Below are positions 40,901 through 49,676 of a stretch of DNA of 64,000 nucleotides, in pieces. Under the pieces are notes generated by a model. That model had not been told where the DNA came from. It saw only the letters and a list, made by a program, of their open reading frames with translations, and ran no database searches. The position numbers and the translations under genes were made by a program. Every line of letters starts with the position of its first letter. Position 1 is the first letter of the stretch. Source of the stretch: Massilia rhizosphaerae (GTDB lineage Bacteria; Pseudomonadota; Gammaproteobacteria; Burkholderiales; Burkholderiaceae_D); assembly GCF_016093545.1 (NCBI RefSeq), contig NZ_JADKYX010000001.1, forward strand, positions 124,001 to 188,000, in the 5' to 3' direction.

Positions 40901-42415
40901 GCGGAACAGCTCCTCGTTGTCGCGGTTGCGCTGTTCCTGGCGCTTGCGTTCCGTGATGTCGAGCACCACGACGTTGATGCCGACCAGTTCGCGCTCCGGG
41001 CCGAACACGGGATAGTAGCTGCAGATCCAGTGGCGCATCACGCCCGGTTCCGCCGGCGTGTCGCCGCTGTCCTCGACGTCGATCAGCGGCCGGCCCGTCG
41101 TCAGCACCTCGCGGTACGGCTTCTCGAGATGGACGCCGCGCTCGCCCAGCAGTTCGGGCAAGGTGCGCCCCACGTGGGCGTTGGCGGGCAGCGCGTTCAC
41201 GGCCGCCAGGTAGTCGTTGATCATCACGACCTTGAGGCTGCGGTCGACGAAGGCGAGGCCGACGGGCGCCGTCGCGTACACGGTGGCCAGCATGGCGGAG
41301 GAGCGCTGCAATTCGTTGGTGCGCTCCGCCACGAGCGATTCGAGGCCGGCGCGGTACTGCTGCAGCTCGCCCTCGACCTTGTGCAGCGCGCGCGCGACGC
41401 TGGCCGCCTCGCGGATCGCCAGCGGCGGGATGACGAGCGCCTCGCCCCGTCCCAGCGCGGCCGCCGGTTCCGTCAGCGCCCGCACGGAGCGCGCGATCGA
41501 GTCGCCGATGCGCCACGCGAGGCCCAGGCTGACGGCCAGCATGACGGCCATCCAGGCGAGCGTCGTGGCGGGATCGGGGCCGAGGATTTCGCGCGCCGCG
41601 TGGCGCGGGAAGCTGATCGCCACGGCCCAGTCGTGACCCAGCGTGCGGGAGTAGGCCGAGTACATGGGCTGGGGGCCGTGGTCGAGCAGTTCGACGATGC
41701 CGACCGGCGCGCGCGTCAGCGCCCGGGCCAGCTCCGGCCGCATCGAGTCGCCGAGCGCGTGTTCGGTGTGTCCGCGGAACGCGACGAGGCGCCGGTGGTT
41801 GTCGAACACGAGGGCGCGCCAGTGCGGCGGCAGGTTCTGGTTGGCCAGCAGTTCCTGCAGGCGGCGCGGGCGCAGGTCGACGCTCAAGGCATACGCCACC
41901 TTGCCGTTGTGCCAGACCGGGACCGCGATCGAGATCACCCACGGCTGCGTGGCGTCGCCGCGGTGCAGGCCGGAGATGACGGTGTCGCCGGTGTTGAACA
42001 CGGCGCGGATATCGGCCTCGTTGCCGCGCGCCGGCAGGAGGCTGCCGAGGGCGTGGCGGGTGTCGAGGAGCACGGTGCCGTCCGGCGCGCTGACGGCGAC
42101 CGCGTAGGCGGGGAATTCGGGCCGCAGCAGGCGGCGCGCGGCCGCGTGGAAGGCGGCCAGGTCGCCCGTCGCCAGGTTGGTCTGGTTGGCCAGGGTGCGG
42201 GCCGCCGTTTCGCCGTTGGCGAGGTCGCGGTCGACGGCGGCGGCCAGGGCGCGCGCGATCATCTCCGCGTCCTCGGCGATGTGGGCGCGCTCGCGGTGGT
42301 CGGCGTCGCGCGCGAACACGAGGTAGCCGATCAGGATCGGCAAGGCGCACGCCAGCACGAGCGTCACCAGCTTGGCGCGTATGGAAGGTAGCGAACGACG
42401 TTGTAACAACTGCAC
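37913..42415 (-). CDS. Large hybrid sensor histidine kinase with phosphorelay domains
   Basis: A 1500-residue membrane protein. A signal anchor helix (about 15-35) and a second helix near 310-330 flank a periplasmic double-Cache-like sensor. A HAMP-like stretch is followed by three PAS domains (about 395-520, 530-640, 655-770). The HisKA box [10 protein letters not shown] has His783, then the HATPase domain with the expected N, G1 and G2 boxes. Two receiver domains follow: the first has [11 protein letters not shown], the second [11 protein letters not shown] with Asp1208. The C-terminal HPT domain has His1353 in [13 protein letters not shown]. The output is probably a relay to the co-encoded GGDEF response regulator. 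GTG 42415 is preceded by GGAGC; a longer frame would extend through a repeat element upstream. Confidence 0.93.
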   Translation of the reverse strand: MQLLQRRSLPSIRAKLVTLVLACALPILIGYLVFARDADHRERAHIAEDAEMIARALAAAVDRDLANGETAARTLANQTNLATGDLAAFHAAARRLLRPEFPAYAVAVSAPDGTVLLDTRHALGSLLPARGNEADIRAVFNTGDTVISGLHRGDATQPWVISIAVPVWHNGKVAYALSVDLRPRRLQELLANQNLPPHWRALVFDNHRRLVAFRGHTEHALGDSMRPELARALTRAPVGIVELLDHGPQPMYSAYSRTLGHDWAVAISFPRHAAREILGPDPATTLAWMAVMLAVSLGLAWRIGDSIARSVRALTEPAAALGRGEALVIPPLAIREAASVARALHKVEGELQQYRAGLESLVAERTNELQRSSAMLATVYATAPVGLAFVDRSLKVVMINDYLAAVNALPANAHVGRTLPELLGERGVHLEKPYREVLTTGRPLIDVEDSGDTPAEPGVMRHWICSYYPVFGPERELVGINVVVLDITERKRQEQRNRDNEELFRTLFEGSGDAHVLIAYGAGFLSANQAAIDLFGCADADEFLAMAPATSSPEFQPNGRRSDDLWHEAMRRALDTGDCRFEWIYRRRDGSDFHADVLLNSVDIGGRGIVQGTIRDITARVETAAALRAASRRLEESERMIRTVTDHLPALVGYWDADLRCRFANKPYRDWLERDADDVVGRPMHELVDEEQMAEVQPYLDGVLRGERQFFERRLERKGSGKAIQAWGSYIPDVDADGRVQGFYMLHADITELKRTQSQLEEALRAAEAASSAKGEFLANMSHEIRTPMNAVIGLARLLEEADLGRRERGYVARMQMAAKSLLSMLNDVLDYSKVEAGQLVLEQTPFALDDVLSSIAAMSATSAWNKGIEPVFAIHPDVPARLVGDPMRLGQVLLNLVSNAIKFTERGEVVLSIEPAGGAAGPVALAFAVRDTGIGIAPEQQQRMFEAFSQADSSTSRKYGGTGLGLAISRRLVRLMGGELQVESVPDHGATFRFAATFGADPHAAPAAPADGPRLRVLVADDNASGRAALAGLLAGRGWEVATAAGGADALAQLRTAGPFDLAFIDSVLGDLDGASVIAFARADRAIAMPRCALLAADPERERLDALAADLRIDAVLAKPFTRGALADVLAELHSGAPAPAPQRALPLSGRLAGLRVLVVEDNLLNQEVANYVLVHAGASVDFAANGRIAVSMLGENAAQYDAVLMDLQMPVMDGFEAAAAIRAMGLDTLPVIAMTANALDEDRRRALAAGMNDYLAKPIDVDELVDTLIQVTGCPAAPAGETEGAEPPSGPAVPAHIPGVDLKATLPRFGGNFASFAALFKRFEQSQGGAVSDIRARLEAGDRAGAGQAAHRLRGVAANLGATDVAGQALELEQALRSEDAAALALRLARLDAALAIVLEAARDLPEPEPAAAEAGPDTAATSASTEDGAVLRRELAQLLDLLHNNNMKAMAQFDAVRPALARLEPGKVAPLADAVATLQFEQAAQLVRALLDTKEDA

Positions 42416-42488
42416 TGCAAGCTCCGCGATCGGTGCGCAGCTCAAGCGGCGCAAGTATGCATGGTAGCCCAGCCGCCACCTCCCTGTA

Positions 42489-42504
42489 AATTCGGGGTCA
42501 GAGC
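42489..42504 (+). repeat. REP-like 16-base motif, forward copy
   Basis: AATTCGGGGTCAGAGC. Its inverted counterpart lies at 42579, and further copies at 56.2-56.4 kb. Confidence 0.75.
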
Positions 42505-42578
42505 GTTTTTTTTCGGCGCGAACCTCGGCAAGCCGTTGTTTTATCGAAGAATTAACGCGGCAGTGCGCCAAAAACGGT

Positions 42579-42594
42579 GCTCTGACCCCGAATT
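42579..42594 (-). repeat. REP-like 16-base motif, inverted copy
   Basis: GCTCTGACCCCGAATT, the reverse complement of the copy at 42489. The pair could fold into a 16-bp stem around a 74-base loop. Confidence 0.75.
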
Positions 42595-42691
42595 TCCATG
42601 CCGGAATGGCGGGGAGTCGCGCCGACGATACGCTTTGTCATACGTAAAGTCATTCTGTAGGTTAATTTTTCGTTCCTGTGACATACAATGC

Positions 42692-42703
42692 AGGACTAGT
42701 CCT
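42692..42703. promoter_or_regulatory. 12-bp palindrome upstream of mshE
   Basis: AGGACTAGTCCT is a perfect palindrome, 20 bases before the mshE start and a few bases downstream of the putative -10 box. It is placed like an operator, but no known regulator can be named from the sequence. Confidence 0.45.
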
Positions 42704-42723
42704 ACATTGATCGAAGAGGTGGT

Positions 42724-44430
42724 ATGGCGCGGCCCGAAAAAGTCCGACTTGGCGAAATCCTGGTGCAACAAAAGCTGTTGTCGGAAGATCAGCTGAACCA
42801 GGCGCTGGCCGACCAGAAGCGCACCGGCCGCAAGCTGGGCCGCGTGTTCGTGGAGAGCGGCTTCGTCACGGAAGAGCAGATATCCGGCGCGTTGGCACGC
42901 CAGCTCGGCATCCCTTACCTCAACCTCAAGTTCTACAACATCAACCAGGACGTCGTGCGCCTGCTGCCGGAAACGCAGGCGCGCCGCTTCCGCGCCCTGG
43001 TGCTGGAAGACCGCGGCGAGACGGTGCTCGTCGGCGTCTCCGATCCGACCGACCTCTTTGCCTACGACGAGATCGCGCGCCTGCTGAAGAAGGGCGTCGA
43101 GCTGGCCGTCGTCAACGAGACCGAAGTGCTGCAGGCGATCGACCGCATCTACCGCCGCACCGGCGAGATCACGGGCCTCGCGCGCGAGCTCGAACAGGAC
43201 CTGGGCGACACGACCTCCGTCGACTTCAACACGTTGTCCGCCAATTCCGGCCTGGAAGAAGCGCCGGTCGTGAAGCTGCTGCAATCGGTGTTCGACGACG
43301 CGGCCCAGGTGCGCGCGTCCGACATCCACATCGAGCCGCAGGATGGCCGCCTGCAGATCCGCTTCCGCATCGACGGCGTGCTGCACCTGCAGACGGAAGC
43401 CGACATCAAGATCGCGACGCCGCTGGCGCTGCGCCTGAAGCTGATGGCGGACCTCGACATCTCGGAAAAACGCCTGCCGCAGGACGGCCGCTTCGCCGTC
43501 AAGGTGCGCAACCAGCGCATCGACGTCCGTATCTCGACGATGCCCACGCAGTACGGCGAATCCGTCGTCATGCGTCTGCTGAACCAGGTCGGCACCACGC
43601 TGCGGCTGGACGCGATCGGCATGCCGCCCGCGCTGGTCGAGCGCTTCCGCGCCATCGTCCAGCGCCCCAACGGCCTTGTGCTCGTGACCGGACCGACGGG
43701 TTCCGGCAAGACGACCACGCTGTACAGCGCGCTGGCCGAGCTGAACTCCGTCGAGAAAAAGCTGATCACGGTCGAGGACCCGATCGAATACCGGCTGTCC
43801 GGCATCAACCAGGTGCAGGTCAACGACAAGATCGAGCTGAATTTCGCGCGCGTGCTGCGCTCCGCGCTGCGCCAGGACCCGGACATCGTGCTCGTCGGCG
43901 AGATGCGCGACCAGGAGACGGCGCAGATCGGCCTGCGCGCCGCGATGACGGGTCACCTCGTGCTGTCCACGCTGCACACGAACGATGCCGCGTCGACCCC
44001 GCTGCGCCTGATGGACATGGGAGTGCCGCGCTACATGGTGAGCGGATCGCTGCAGGCCGTGCTGGCGCAGCGTCTCGTGCGCGTGATCTGCGAAAGCTGC
44101 TCGGAACCGTACCCGTTGCCGGCGCCGGAGCGCGCCTGGCTGCGCGCGGAACTGGGCGACCGCGCCGAGACGGTGCCGTTCTTCCACGGGCGCGGCTGCT
44201 CCCACTGCAACGGCACGGGGTTCCGCGGCCGCACGGGCGTGTACGAACTGCTGGAGATGACGCGCGCCGTCAACGAGGCCGCCAACCACCCGGACCCGTC
44301 GCACTTCCTCAAGGTGGCCCATGCGGAGATGCGCGGCGAGACGCTGCGCCGCAGCGGCGTGCGCCTCGCGATCCAGGGCCGCACGACGGTGTCCGAAGCG
44401 ATGCGCATCAGTAACCAGATGGAAGACTGA
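42724..44430 (+). CDS. mshE: MSHA pilus extension ATPase
   Basis: A 568-residue GspE/PilB-type ATPase. Residues about 7-65 match the MshEN domain, which binds c-di-GMP: RLGEILVQQ and LLSEDQLNQALADQ, and a second copy KLGRVFVESGFVTEEQISGALARQ. The catalytic domain has Walker A GPTGSGKTTT at residue 323, VEDPIEY (Asp box), a Walker B region DIVLVGEMRDQET and the His box STLHTNDAAS. Four cysteines of the zinc finger are visible as CESC and CSHC. It powers pilus extension. It is the first gene of the mshE-mshG-pilin-mshA unit. Confidence 0.94.
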   Translation: MARPEKVRLGEILVQQKLLSEDQLNQALADQKRTGRKLGRVFVESGFVTEEQISGALARQLGIPYLNLKFYNINQDVVRLLPETQARRFRALVLEDRGETVLVGVSDPTDLFAYDEIARLLKKGVELAVVNETEVLQAIDRIYRRTGEITGLARELEQDLGDTTSVDFNTLSANSGLEEAPVVKLLQSVFDDAAQVRASDIHIEPQDGRLQIRFRIDGVLHLQTEADIKIATPLALRLKLMADLDISEKRLPQDGRFAVKVRNQRIDVRISTMPTQYGESVVMRLLNQVGTTLRLDAIGMPPALVERFRAIVQRPNGLVLVTGPTGSGKTTTLYSALAELNSVEKKLITVEDPIEYRLSGINQVQVNDKIELNFARVLRSALRQDPDIVLVGEMRDQETAQIGLRAAMTGHLVLSTLHTNDAASTPLRLMDMGVPRYMVSGSLQAVLAQRLVRVICESCSEPYPLPAPERAWLRAELGDRAETVPFFHGRGCSHCNGTGFRGRTGVYELLEMTRAVNEAANHPDPSHFLKVAHAEMRGETLRRSGVRLAIQGRTTVSEAMRISNQMED

Positions 44431-44439
44431 TAAGCGCCC

Positions 44440-45687
44440 ATGCCGTTCTTCGCTTACAAAGGCCGCAACGCGCGCGGCGAATTGGTGCAGGGCGTGCTGG
44501 AAGGCGCCGACAGCGGGGCTTGTGCCGACCAGTTGTTCGGCACCGGCGTCACGCCGCTGGAGATCTCGCCCACCACCCGCAAGGCGACGACGGCCGGCAG
44601 CGGCGGCGGCGCCGGCGAGAGCCTGTGGGAGCGCCTCACCCGCAAGAAGGTGACGTCGATCGACGTGCAGCTGTTCAGCCGCCAGATCTACACCCTGCTG
44701 AAATCCGGCGTGCCGATCATGCGCGGCCTGGCCGGGTTGCAGGAATCCGCGACGAACAAGAGCTTCGCGCGCGTGATCCAGGACCTGCGCGAGTCGCTGG
44801 ACGCGGGCCGCGAGCTGTCGACCGCCATGCGCCGCCACACGGAATGCTTCACGCCGTTCTACCTGTCGATGGTGCGCGTGGGCGAGATGACGGGCCGCCT
44901 GGAAGACGTCTTCCTGCGCCTGTTCGACCACCTCGAATTCGACCGCGACATGCGCGACCGCGTAAAGACGGCGCTGCGTTACCCGACGTTCGTCATCGTC
45001 GCGATGGTCGCGGCGATGATCGTCGTGAACGTGTTCGTGATCCCGCAGTTCGAGAAGGTTTTCAAGACCTTCCACGCCCAGCTGCCGCTGATGACGCGCA
45101 TCCTGATCGCGACGTCGCGCTTCACGGTCGACTATTGGCCAGTGATGGCCGCCGTGGCCGTCGCCGCGTTCTTCGGCTTTCGCGCCTGGACCCGCACGTC
45201 GGCGGGACGCCTCGTGTGGGACCGCTACAAGCTGCGCTTCCCGATCGCCGGCAAGATCATCCACAAGGCCACGATGGCCCGCTTCGCGTGCAGCTTCGCG
45301 CTGTCGATCCGCAGCGGCGTGCCGATCGTGCAAGCCCTCACGGTCGTCGCGCAGACGGCCGACAACGCCTACCTGACCTTGCGCCTCGACCAGATGCGCG
45401 ACGGCGTCGAGCGCGGCGAAAGCATCCTGCGCACGGCCACCAACGCGCACGTGTTCACGCCGATCGTGCTGCAGATGATCGCGGTGGGCGAGGAATCGGG
45501 CTCGCTCGACGACCTGATGGACGAGATCGCGCAGATGTACGAACGCGAGGTCGATTACGAACTCAAGACGCTGTCCAGCCAGATCGAGCCGATCCTGATC
45601 ACCTTCCTCGGTGCGATGGTGCTCATGCTGGCGCTGGGCATCTTCCTGCCGATCTGGGACCTGGGCAAGGCGGCCCTGCATCATTGA
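44440..45687 (+). CDS. mshG: MSHA biogenesis inner-membrane platform protein
   Basis: A 415-residue GspF/PilC-family protein with three transmembrane helices (about 180-210, 235-255 and 375-395) and the duplicated GspF domain: FSRQIYTLLKSGVPI, and FACSFALSIRSGVPIVQAL in the second half. It forms the inner-membrane base that couples the ATPase to pilus assembly. It begins nine bases after mshE. Confidence 0.92.
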   Translation: MPFFAYKGRNARGELVQGVLEGADSGACADQLFGTGVTPLEISPTTRKATTAGSGGGAGESLWERLTRKKVTSIDVQLFSRQIYTLLKSGVPIMRGLAGLQESATNKSFARVIQDLRESLDAGRELSTAMRRHTECFTPFYLSMVRVGEMTGRLEDVFLRLFDHLEFDRDMRDRVKTALRYPTFVIVAMVAAMIVVNVFVIPQFEKVFKTFHAQLPLMTRILIATSRFTVDYWPVMAAVAVAAFFGFRAWTRTSAGRLVWDRYKLRFPIAGKIIHKATMARFACSFALSIRSGVPIVQALTVVAQTADNAYLTLRLDQMRDGVERGESILRTATNAHVFTPIVLQMIAVGEESGSLDDLMDEIAQMYEREVDYELKTLSSQIEPILITFLGAMVLMLALGIFLPIWDLGKAALHH

Positions 45688-45700
45688 TATGAGGATCACC

Positions 45701-46207
45701 ATGGCAAGCACCGGACCAAGGCGGCCACGCGGCTTCTCGCTGCTGGAGTTCGCACTCGTCACCGCCATTACGGCCGCGCTGTGCGCCGTGCTGCTGCACC
45801 GCCTGGACGGTTACCGCCAGGCGGCGGAGGAGGTGGCGGCGCGCCAGACCGTGGCCGCGCTGCGCACGGCGCTGCAGGTCGAGACGACGCGCGCGCTGGC
45901 CCAGGGCCGGCCGGACGCGCTGGTCAAGCTCGCGGGACAGAATCCGATGGAATTGCTGGTCCGGCCGCCGGCGAATTACCTTGGCGAATTCGCGCTCTCC
46001 GAGCAGGGACGGGTGGCAAGAAGAGGGTGGGTGTTTGACCCGCGCGACAAAATCCTCATTTATTTCACCCCGGAACGAGAAAGATTTGCTTCAGGCAAAT
46101 CGGAATTGCCTGCGTTCAAGGTAGAATTGACGCGAATCCTCACTGTCGGGGGAACGCCCGCGACGAGCCTTGCGCTGAACGAAGTCGGCGTGCAAGGCGG
46201 ACATTAA
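45701..46207 (+). CDS. Type IV pilin-like MSHA minor pilin
   Basis: A 168-residue prepilin-like protein. Near the N-terminus is a class III-type cleavage motif, RGFSLLEFALVTAI, with the Glu at +5. After the hydrophobic alpha-1 helix there is a soluble C-terminal domain. The start at ATG 45701 is chosen because GAGG lies at the right distance; the ATG four codons upstream lacks it. The size suggests a minor pilin, MshB-like. It lies between mshG and the major pilin gene. Confidence 0.8.
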   Translation: MASTGPRRPRGFSLLEFALVTAITAALCAVLLHRLDGYRQAAEEVAARQTVAALRTALQVETTRALAQGRPDALVKLAGQNPMELLVRPPANYLGEFALSEQGRVARRGWVFDPRDKILIYFTPERERFASGKSELPAFKVELTRILTVGGTPATSLALNEVGVQGGH

Positions 46208-46251
46208 CAACCCACGCGGCGTGGACGCCGCATCAATTACCGGAGAGTTGC

Positions 46252-46767
46252 ATGAAAGTAAGCATCAAGAACAATGCCCAGGGCGGCTTCACCTTGATCG
46301 AATTGATCGTCGTGATCGTGATCCTGGGCATTCTGGCGGCGACGGCGTTGCCGAAGTTTGCGAGCCTGGGTGGCGACGCCCGCTTGGCTTCGCTGAATGC
46401 GGCGAAAGGTTCGTTGAACGCCACTGCGGCGATGGCGCACGGCAAGTGGCTGGCCAGCCCTACTGTGTCGGCCGCCGGCAAAGTCACCGTGGAAGATGTA
46501 ACGATCAATTTCCAGACGAACGGTTATCCGAAAGCGGAAAGTGCCACGGCACTTGCGGCCGGCCTCGGTACCGGCGACTACAAAACGTATGTGAAAGGCG
46601 ATGCCGGCAACCCCGTGACGGCCCTGGCAGCCGATCAATTGGCGGTCGTTCCGGCAAGTCTCAGCGCCGCCAGCGCAGCGAACTGCTACATCATTTACAC
46701 GGCGACGGCCTCGGCGCCGCCGACCGTGACGGTTCCGGCGACAGCGACCGCGGACAACTGCAACTGA
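46252..46767 (+). CDS. mshA: Major MSHA-type pilin
   Basis: A 171-residue pilin. The leader is short with GGFTLIELIVVIVILGI cleavage motif, Glu at +5, and PKFASLGGDAR following the alpha-1 helix, as in MSHA pilins. Two Cys near the C-terminus (SANCYI and ADNCN) form the disulfide-bounded D-region. It is followed by a terminator, so it is likely the most abundant transcript of the unit. The call mshA rather than mshB follows from position and the C-terminal disulfide. Confidence 0.85.
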   Translation: MKVSIKNNAQGGFTLIELIVVIVILGILAATALPKFASLGGDARLASLNAAKGSLNATAAMAHGKWLASPTVSAAGKVTVEDVTINFQTNGYPKAESATALAAGLGTGDYKTYVKGDAGNPVTALAADQLAVVPASLSAASAANCYIIYTATASAPPTVTVPATATADNCN

Positions 46768-46784
46768 TCGTTTCCGCCTGATTG

Positions 46785-46820
46785 ATCGGGACCGCAACAA
46801 AGCGGTCCCGATTGTCGTTT
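46785..46820 (+). terminator. Terminator after mshA
   Basis: An 11-pair perfect stem ATCGGGACCGC / GCGGTCCCGAT around AACAAA, followed by a T-rich stretch. It separates the pilin unit from the mshI unit. Confidence 0.8.
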
Positions 46821-46928
46821 ACGGCCAGGGTGCGGCGCGTGGACAACACCCATTAGTAGTTCCACACGGAAAACCAGAAATATTCTTCCAGAGTAAAATT
46901 TTGGTATCGGTTTTCCCCACCGCTTGAA

Positions 46929-46934
46929 TATAAT
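46929..46934 (+). promoter_or_regulatory. Putative promoter of the mshI unit (-10 box)
   Basis: TATAAT, a consensus -10 hexamer, 52 bases before the mshI start. It is centred in the imperfect palindrome CTTGA-ATATAA-TCAAG. No consensus -35 is seen at normal spacing, so an activator may be needed. Confidence 0.5.
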
Positions 46935-46985
46935 CAAGCCTCTAGCTCATCTATCTCGACTCGGTCACGGATACCACCGCCACGC

Positions 46986-47933
46986 ATGGGTTTTTTCAGT
47001 AAAGCACAGCACAATGCAGCCTGGCTGGCCATGGTGCCGCAGCGCGATGGCATCGCCGCGGCCAGCGTGCGCCGTGGCGCGGGGGAGGGCGCGAAACCGG
47101 CCCTGACGCACGCCGCCTTCTTCCCCGGTGCGCCGTCCGCCGACGCCCTCGACAAGGCCGCGAAGGAGATGCACAGCGCGAGCTACCGCTGCACGACGGT
47201 GCTGGCCGGCGGCGACTACCAGTTCATGTCGGTCGAGTCGCCGAACGTCCCGCGCGAGGAGCTGAAAAGCGCCATGCGCTGGCGCCTCAAGGACATCCTC
47301 GATTTCCCCATCGACGACGCGACGTTCGACGTCCTCGACATCCCGCTCGATCCGAACGCCGTCGCGCGTCCGCAGCAGAGCGTGTTCGCCATCGCCGCGC
47401 GCAACGGCGTGATTGCGGCGCGCCAGAAGATGTTCAACGCGGCCAAGGTCAAGCTGCGCGTGATCGACATCCCCGAGATGGCCCAGCGTAACGTGTCGGC
47501 CCTGCTGGAGCCGGAAGGCCGCGGCGTCGCCATGCTGTCGTTCGGCGAGGACGGTGGGCTCCTGACGGTGTCCTGGCGCGGCGAGTTGTACCTGTCGCGC
47601 CGCATCGACGTGACCCTCGCGCAGATCCTGGACGACGACCACGACCGCAAGCACCAGAGCTTCGACAAGATCACGCTCGAGCTGCAGCGCTCCCTCGACA
47701 ACTTCGAGCGCCAGTTCGCGTTCATCAGCGTGGCCAAGCTGGTGCTGGCGCCGACCGGCGCCGTCGGCCTGGACGAATACCTGTCGAGCAATCTGTACAC
47801 GCGCGTCGAGACGCTCGACCTGGCCGACGTGGTCGACCTCGAGCGCGTGCCCGAGCTCGCGGATCCGGGACGCCAGCAGCGCTTCTTCGTGCCCATCGGG
47901 GCCGCGCTGCGCGTGGAGGCGGGGGCCGCATGA
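46986..47933 (+). CDS. mshI: MSHA biogenesis protein MshI (PilM-like)
   Basis: A 315-residue cytosolic protein resembling the actin-like PilM half of MshI: REELKSAMRWRLKDILDFPIDDATFD and an ATPase-fold core. It starts the second transcription unit, 164 bases after the terminator. It anchors the inner-membrane subcomplex, together with the PilN-like protein. The stop overlaps the next start by four bases. Confidence 0.85.
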   Translation: MGFFSKAQHNAAWLAMVPQRDGIAAASVRRGAGEGAKPALTHAAFFPGAPSADALDKAAKEMHSASYRCTTVLAGGDYQFMSVESPNVPREELKSAMRWRLKDILDFPIDDATFDVLDIPLDPNAVARPQQSVFAIAARNGVIAARQKMFNAAKVKLRVIDIPEMAQRNVSALLEPEGRGVAMLSFGEDGGLLTVSWRGELYLSRRIDVTLAQILDDDHDRKHQSFDKITLELQRSLDNFERQFAFISVAKLVLAPTGAVGLDEYLSSNLYTRVETLDLADVVDLERVPELADPGRQQRFFVPIGAALRVEAGAA

Positions 47934-48601
47934 GCCAGCAGATCAATCTGTTCAACCCGCAGTTCCAGCCGCAGAAGAAGATCCTGTCGGTCAATTCGAT
48001 GGCCGCCGCGCTCGGCGTGCTGGTGCTGGGACTCGTCGGTGCCGGCGTCTACGCCAAGGTGCGCGTGATGCAACTGGAGACGCAGGTCGCGCAGGGCGAA
48101 GCGCGCGTGCAAGCGGCGCAGAAGCGCCTGGAGAGCGCAACCGCCGCATTCGCCCCGCGCGCGATGGACAGCCGGCTCGAAGCCGAACTGGCCGACGCCC
48201 AGGCCGAGCGCGACGCGCTGCGCCGCGTGGCCGACGTGATCGAGCGCGGTGACCTGGGCAACACCCAGGGCTATGCCGAATACTTCCGCGCGCTGGCGCG
48301 CCAGAGCATGGACGGGCTGTGGCTGACGGGCGTATCCATCGCCGGCGCCGGCGCGGAGATCGGCGTGCGCGGGCGCGCCCTCGATCCGGCCCTCGTCCCG
48401 GGCTACCTGGCGCGATTGCGCAACGAGCGCGTCCTGCAAGGCACGCCGGTCGGCAGCATGCAGATCGGCCAGGCGCCCACCGTCAAGGTGCGCGGCGCCG
48501 ACGGCAAGGAGACGGAGGCGCCCGCGCCGTACGTCGAATTCACGCTGCAGTCGGCCGCCGCGTCGGCGCCCGCCGGAGCGAGCGGCGGAGGGCGGCAATG
48601 A
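47930..48601 (+). CDS. PilN-like MSHA assembly protein
   Basis: A 223-residue bitopic protein. The N-terminal INLFNPQF motif is the PilM-binding peptide of PilN proteins, followed by one transmembrane helix (about 24-45), a coiled coil and a ferredoxin-like periplasmic domain. In many MSHA loci this function is the C-terminal half of MshI or a separate mshI2. It is coupled to mshI and mshJ by overlapping ATGA codons. Confidence 0.85.
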   Translation: MSQQINLFNPQFQPQKKILSVNSMAAALGVLVLGLVGAGVYAKVRVMQLETQVAQGEARVQAAQKRLESATAAFAPRAMDSRLEAELADAQAERDALRRVADVIERGDLGNTQGYAEYFRALARQSMDGLWLTGVSIAGAGAEIGVRGRALDPALVPGYLARLRNERVLQGTPVGSMQIGQAPTVKVRGADGKETEAPAPYVEFTLQSAAASAPAGASGGGRQ

Positions 48602-49296
48602 AGCGCCGCTGGCTCCAGTTCGCGGCGCGCGTGGAAGCGCTGCAGCCGCGCGAACGCATCATGGCCTTCGGCGCCACCGTCGTCGTGCTCGTGTTCCTCG
48701 CGAACGCGCTCGTGTTCGCGCCGCTCGCGCGCAAGGAGAGCGCGCTGCGCCAGACGGTGCGGCAGCAGACCGCGACCATCGACGGCGTCGACGCCGAGAT
48801 CACGGCGAAGGCGCGCGCCTTCGGCAACGATCCGAACGAGGCGCTGCGCAAGCGCCTGGCCGACGTGCGCGCCGAGACGGCACGCACCAGCGAAGCGCTG
48901 CGCACGATGCAGAAGGGCCTCGTGCCGCCGGAGCGCATCGCGCCGCTGCTGGAAGCCATCCTGCGCGCGAACGGCCGGCTGAAACTCGTGTCGCTCAAGA
49001 CGCTGCCCGTGACGACGCTGAACGACAGCCCGGCACCTGCGACGTCCGTTGCGGCACCGGTGCCGCAGCCCACGTCGTCCGCCGGGAAGTCGGCGGACCT
49101 GCTGTACCGCCACGGCGTCGAGCTGACGGTGCGCGGGAGCTATCTCGACATGGTCGACTACATGCACGCGCTGGAGACGCTGCCCACCCAGCTGTTCTGG
49201 GGCAAGGCGCAGCTGGACGCGGAAGAGTACCCGAACGTGCGCCTCACTTTGACCTTGTACACCCTGAGCCTGGACCCGAAATGGATGAAGCTGTGA
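48598..49296 (+). CDS. mshJ: MSHA biogenesis protein MshJ (PilO-like)
   Basis: A 232-residue bitopic membrane protein with one N-terminal helix (about 20-40), a coiled coil (about 45-110) and a PilO-like periplasmic domain (GVELTVRGSYLDMVDYMHALE). It partners the PilN-like protein. Overlaps by four bases with the preceding gene. Confidence 0.85.
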   Translation: MKRRWLQFAARVEALQPRERIMAFGATVVVLVFLANALVFAPLARKESALRQTVRQQTATIDGVDAEITAKARAFGNDPNEALRKRLADVRAETARTSEALRTMQKGLVPPERIAPLLEAILRANGRLKLVSLKTLPVTTLNDSPAPATSVAAPVPQPTSSAGKSADLLYRHGVELTVRGSYLDMVDYMHALETLPTQLFWGKAQLDAEEYPNVRLTLTLYTLSLDPKWMKL

Positions 49297-49664
49297 TCAC
49301 GACGACGACCAAGCGCGCCCTCGGCGCCGCGTTCCTCGCCCTGCTGTGCGCCGGCGCCCATGCGCAGGCCCTGCAGGACCCGACCCGGCCGCCCGCCGGC
49401 GCCATTCCGGTGGCGGCGGGGCCCGCGGGCGCCGGCAGCGGTCCGCAACTGCAGACGATCCTGATCGGCCGCGCGGCCGGCGGGCGCCACCTGGCCGTCA
49501 TCGACGGCGAGACCGTGCGCCCGGGCGACAGCTTCCACGGGGCGAAGGTCGCGCGCATCGGCGACAACGAGGTCGAACTGGTGCGCGGCGGCGAGCGCCA
49601 GGTGCTGCGCCTGTATGCCGACGCCGCCGACGGGATGACCCCGGCGCATGCCGCGCGGCGCTGA
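49281..49664 (+). CDS. mshK: MSHA biogenesis protein MshK (PilP-like)
   Basis: A 127-residue protein if ATG 49281 is used, 123 if GTG 49293 is used; the GTG overlaps the mshJ stop in a GTGA and may be the true start. It has a signal peptide, then LQDPTRPP, the hallmark of MshK/PilP-type linker proteins, and a short beta domain (LQTILIGRAAGGRHLAVIDG and RPGDSFHGAKVARIGD). It links the inner-membrane complex to the secretin. Confidence 0.82.
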   Translation: MDEAVITTTTKRALGAAFLALLCAGAHAQALQDPTRPPAGAIPVAAGPAGAGSGPQLQTILIGRAAGGRHLAVIDGETVRPGDSFHGAKVARIGDNEVELVRGGERQVLRLYADAADGMTPAHAARR

Positions 49665-49676
49665 CAAAGGATGAGG

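Larger units (their letters stand above)
42416..42723. other. 308-base intergenic region between hybrid kinase and mshE
   Basis: It holds the divergent promoters, an inverted pair of the 16-base REP-like motif, and the palindrome at 42692. TACAAT at 42685-42690 could be the -10 box of mshE; a -35 at 17 bases is weak. Confidence 0.6.

Noticed and set aside
37970-42391. Very long open frame on the plus strand opposite the hybrid histidine kinase
   Set aside because: Its translation is a low-complexity Arg/Ala/Gly/His-rich sequence without any family signature. High-GC codon bias leaves long antisense frames open; the minus strand carries a complete kinase with all motifs.
42541-45768. Long minus-strand frame opposite mshE and mshG
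   Set aside because: Same artefact: it covers two well-defined MSHA genes on the plus strand and shows no domain.
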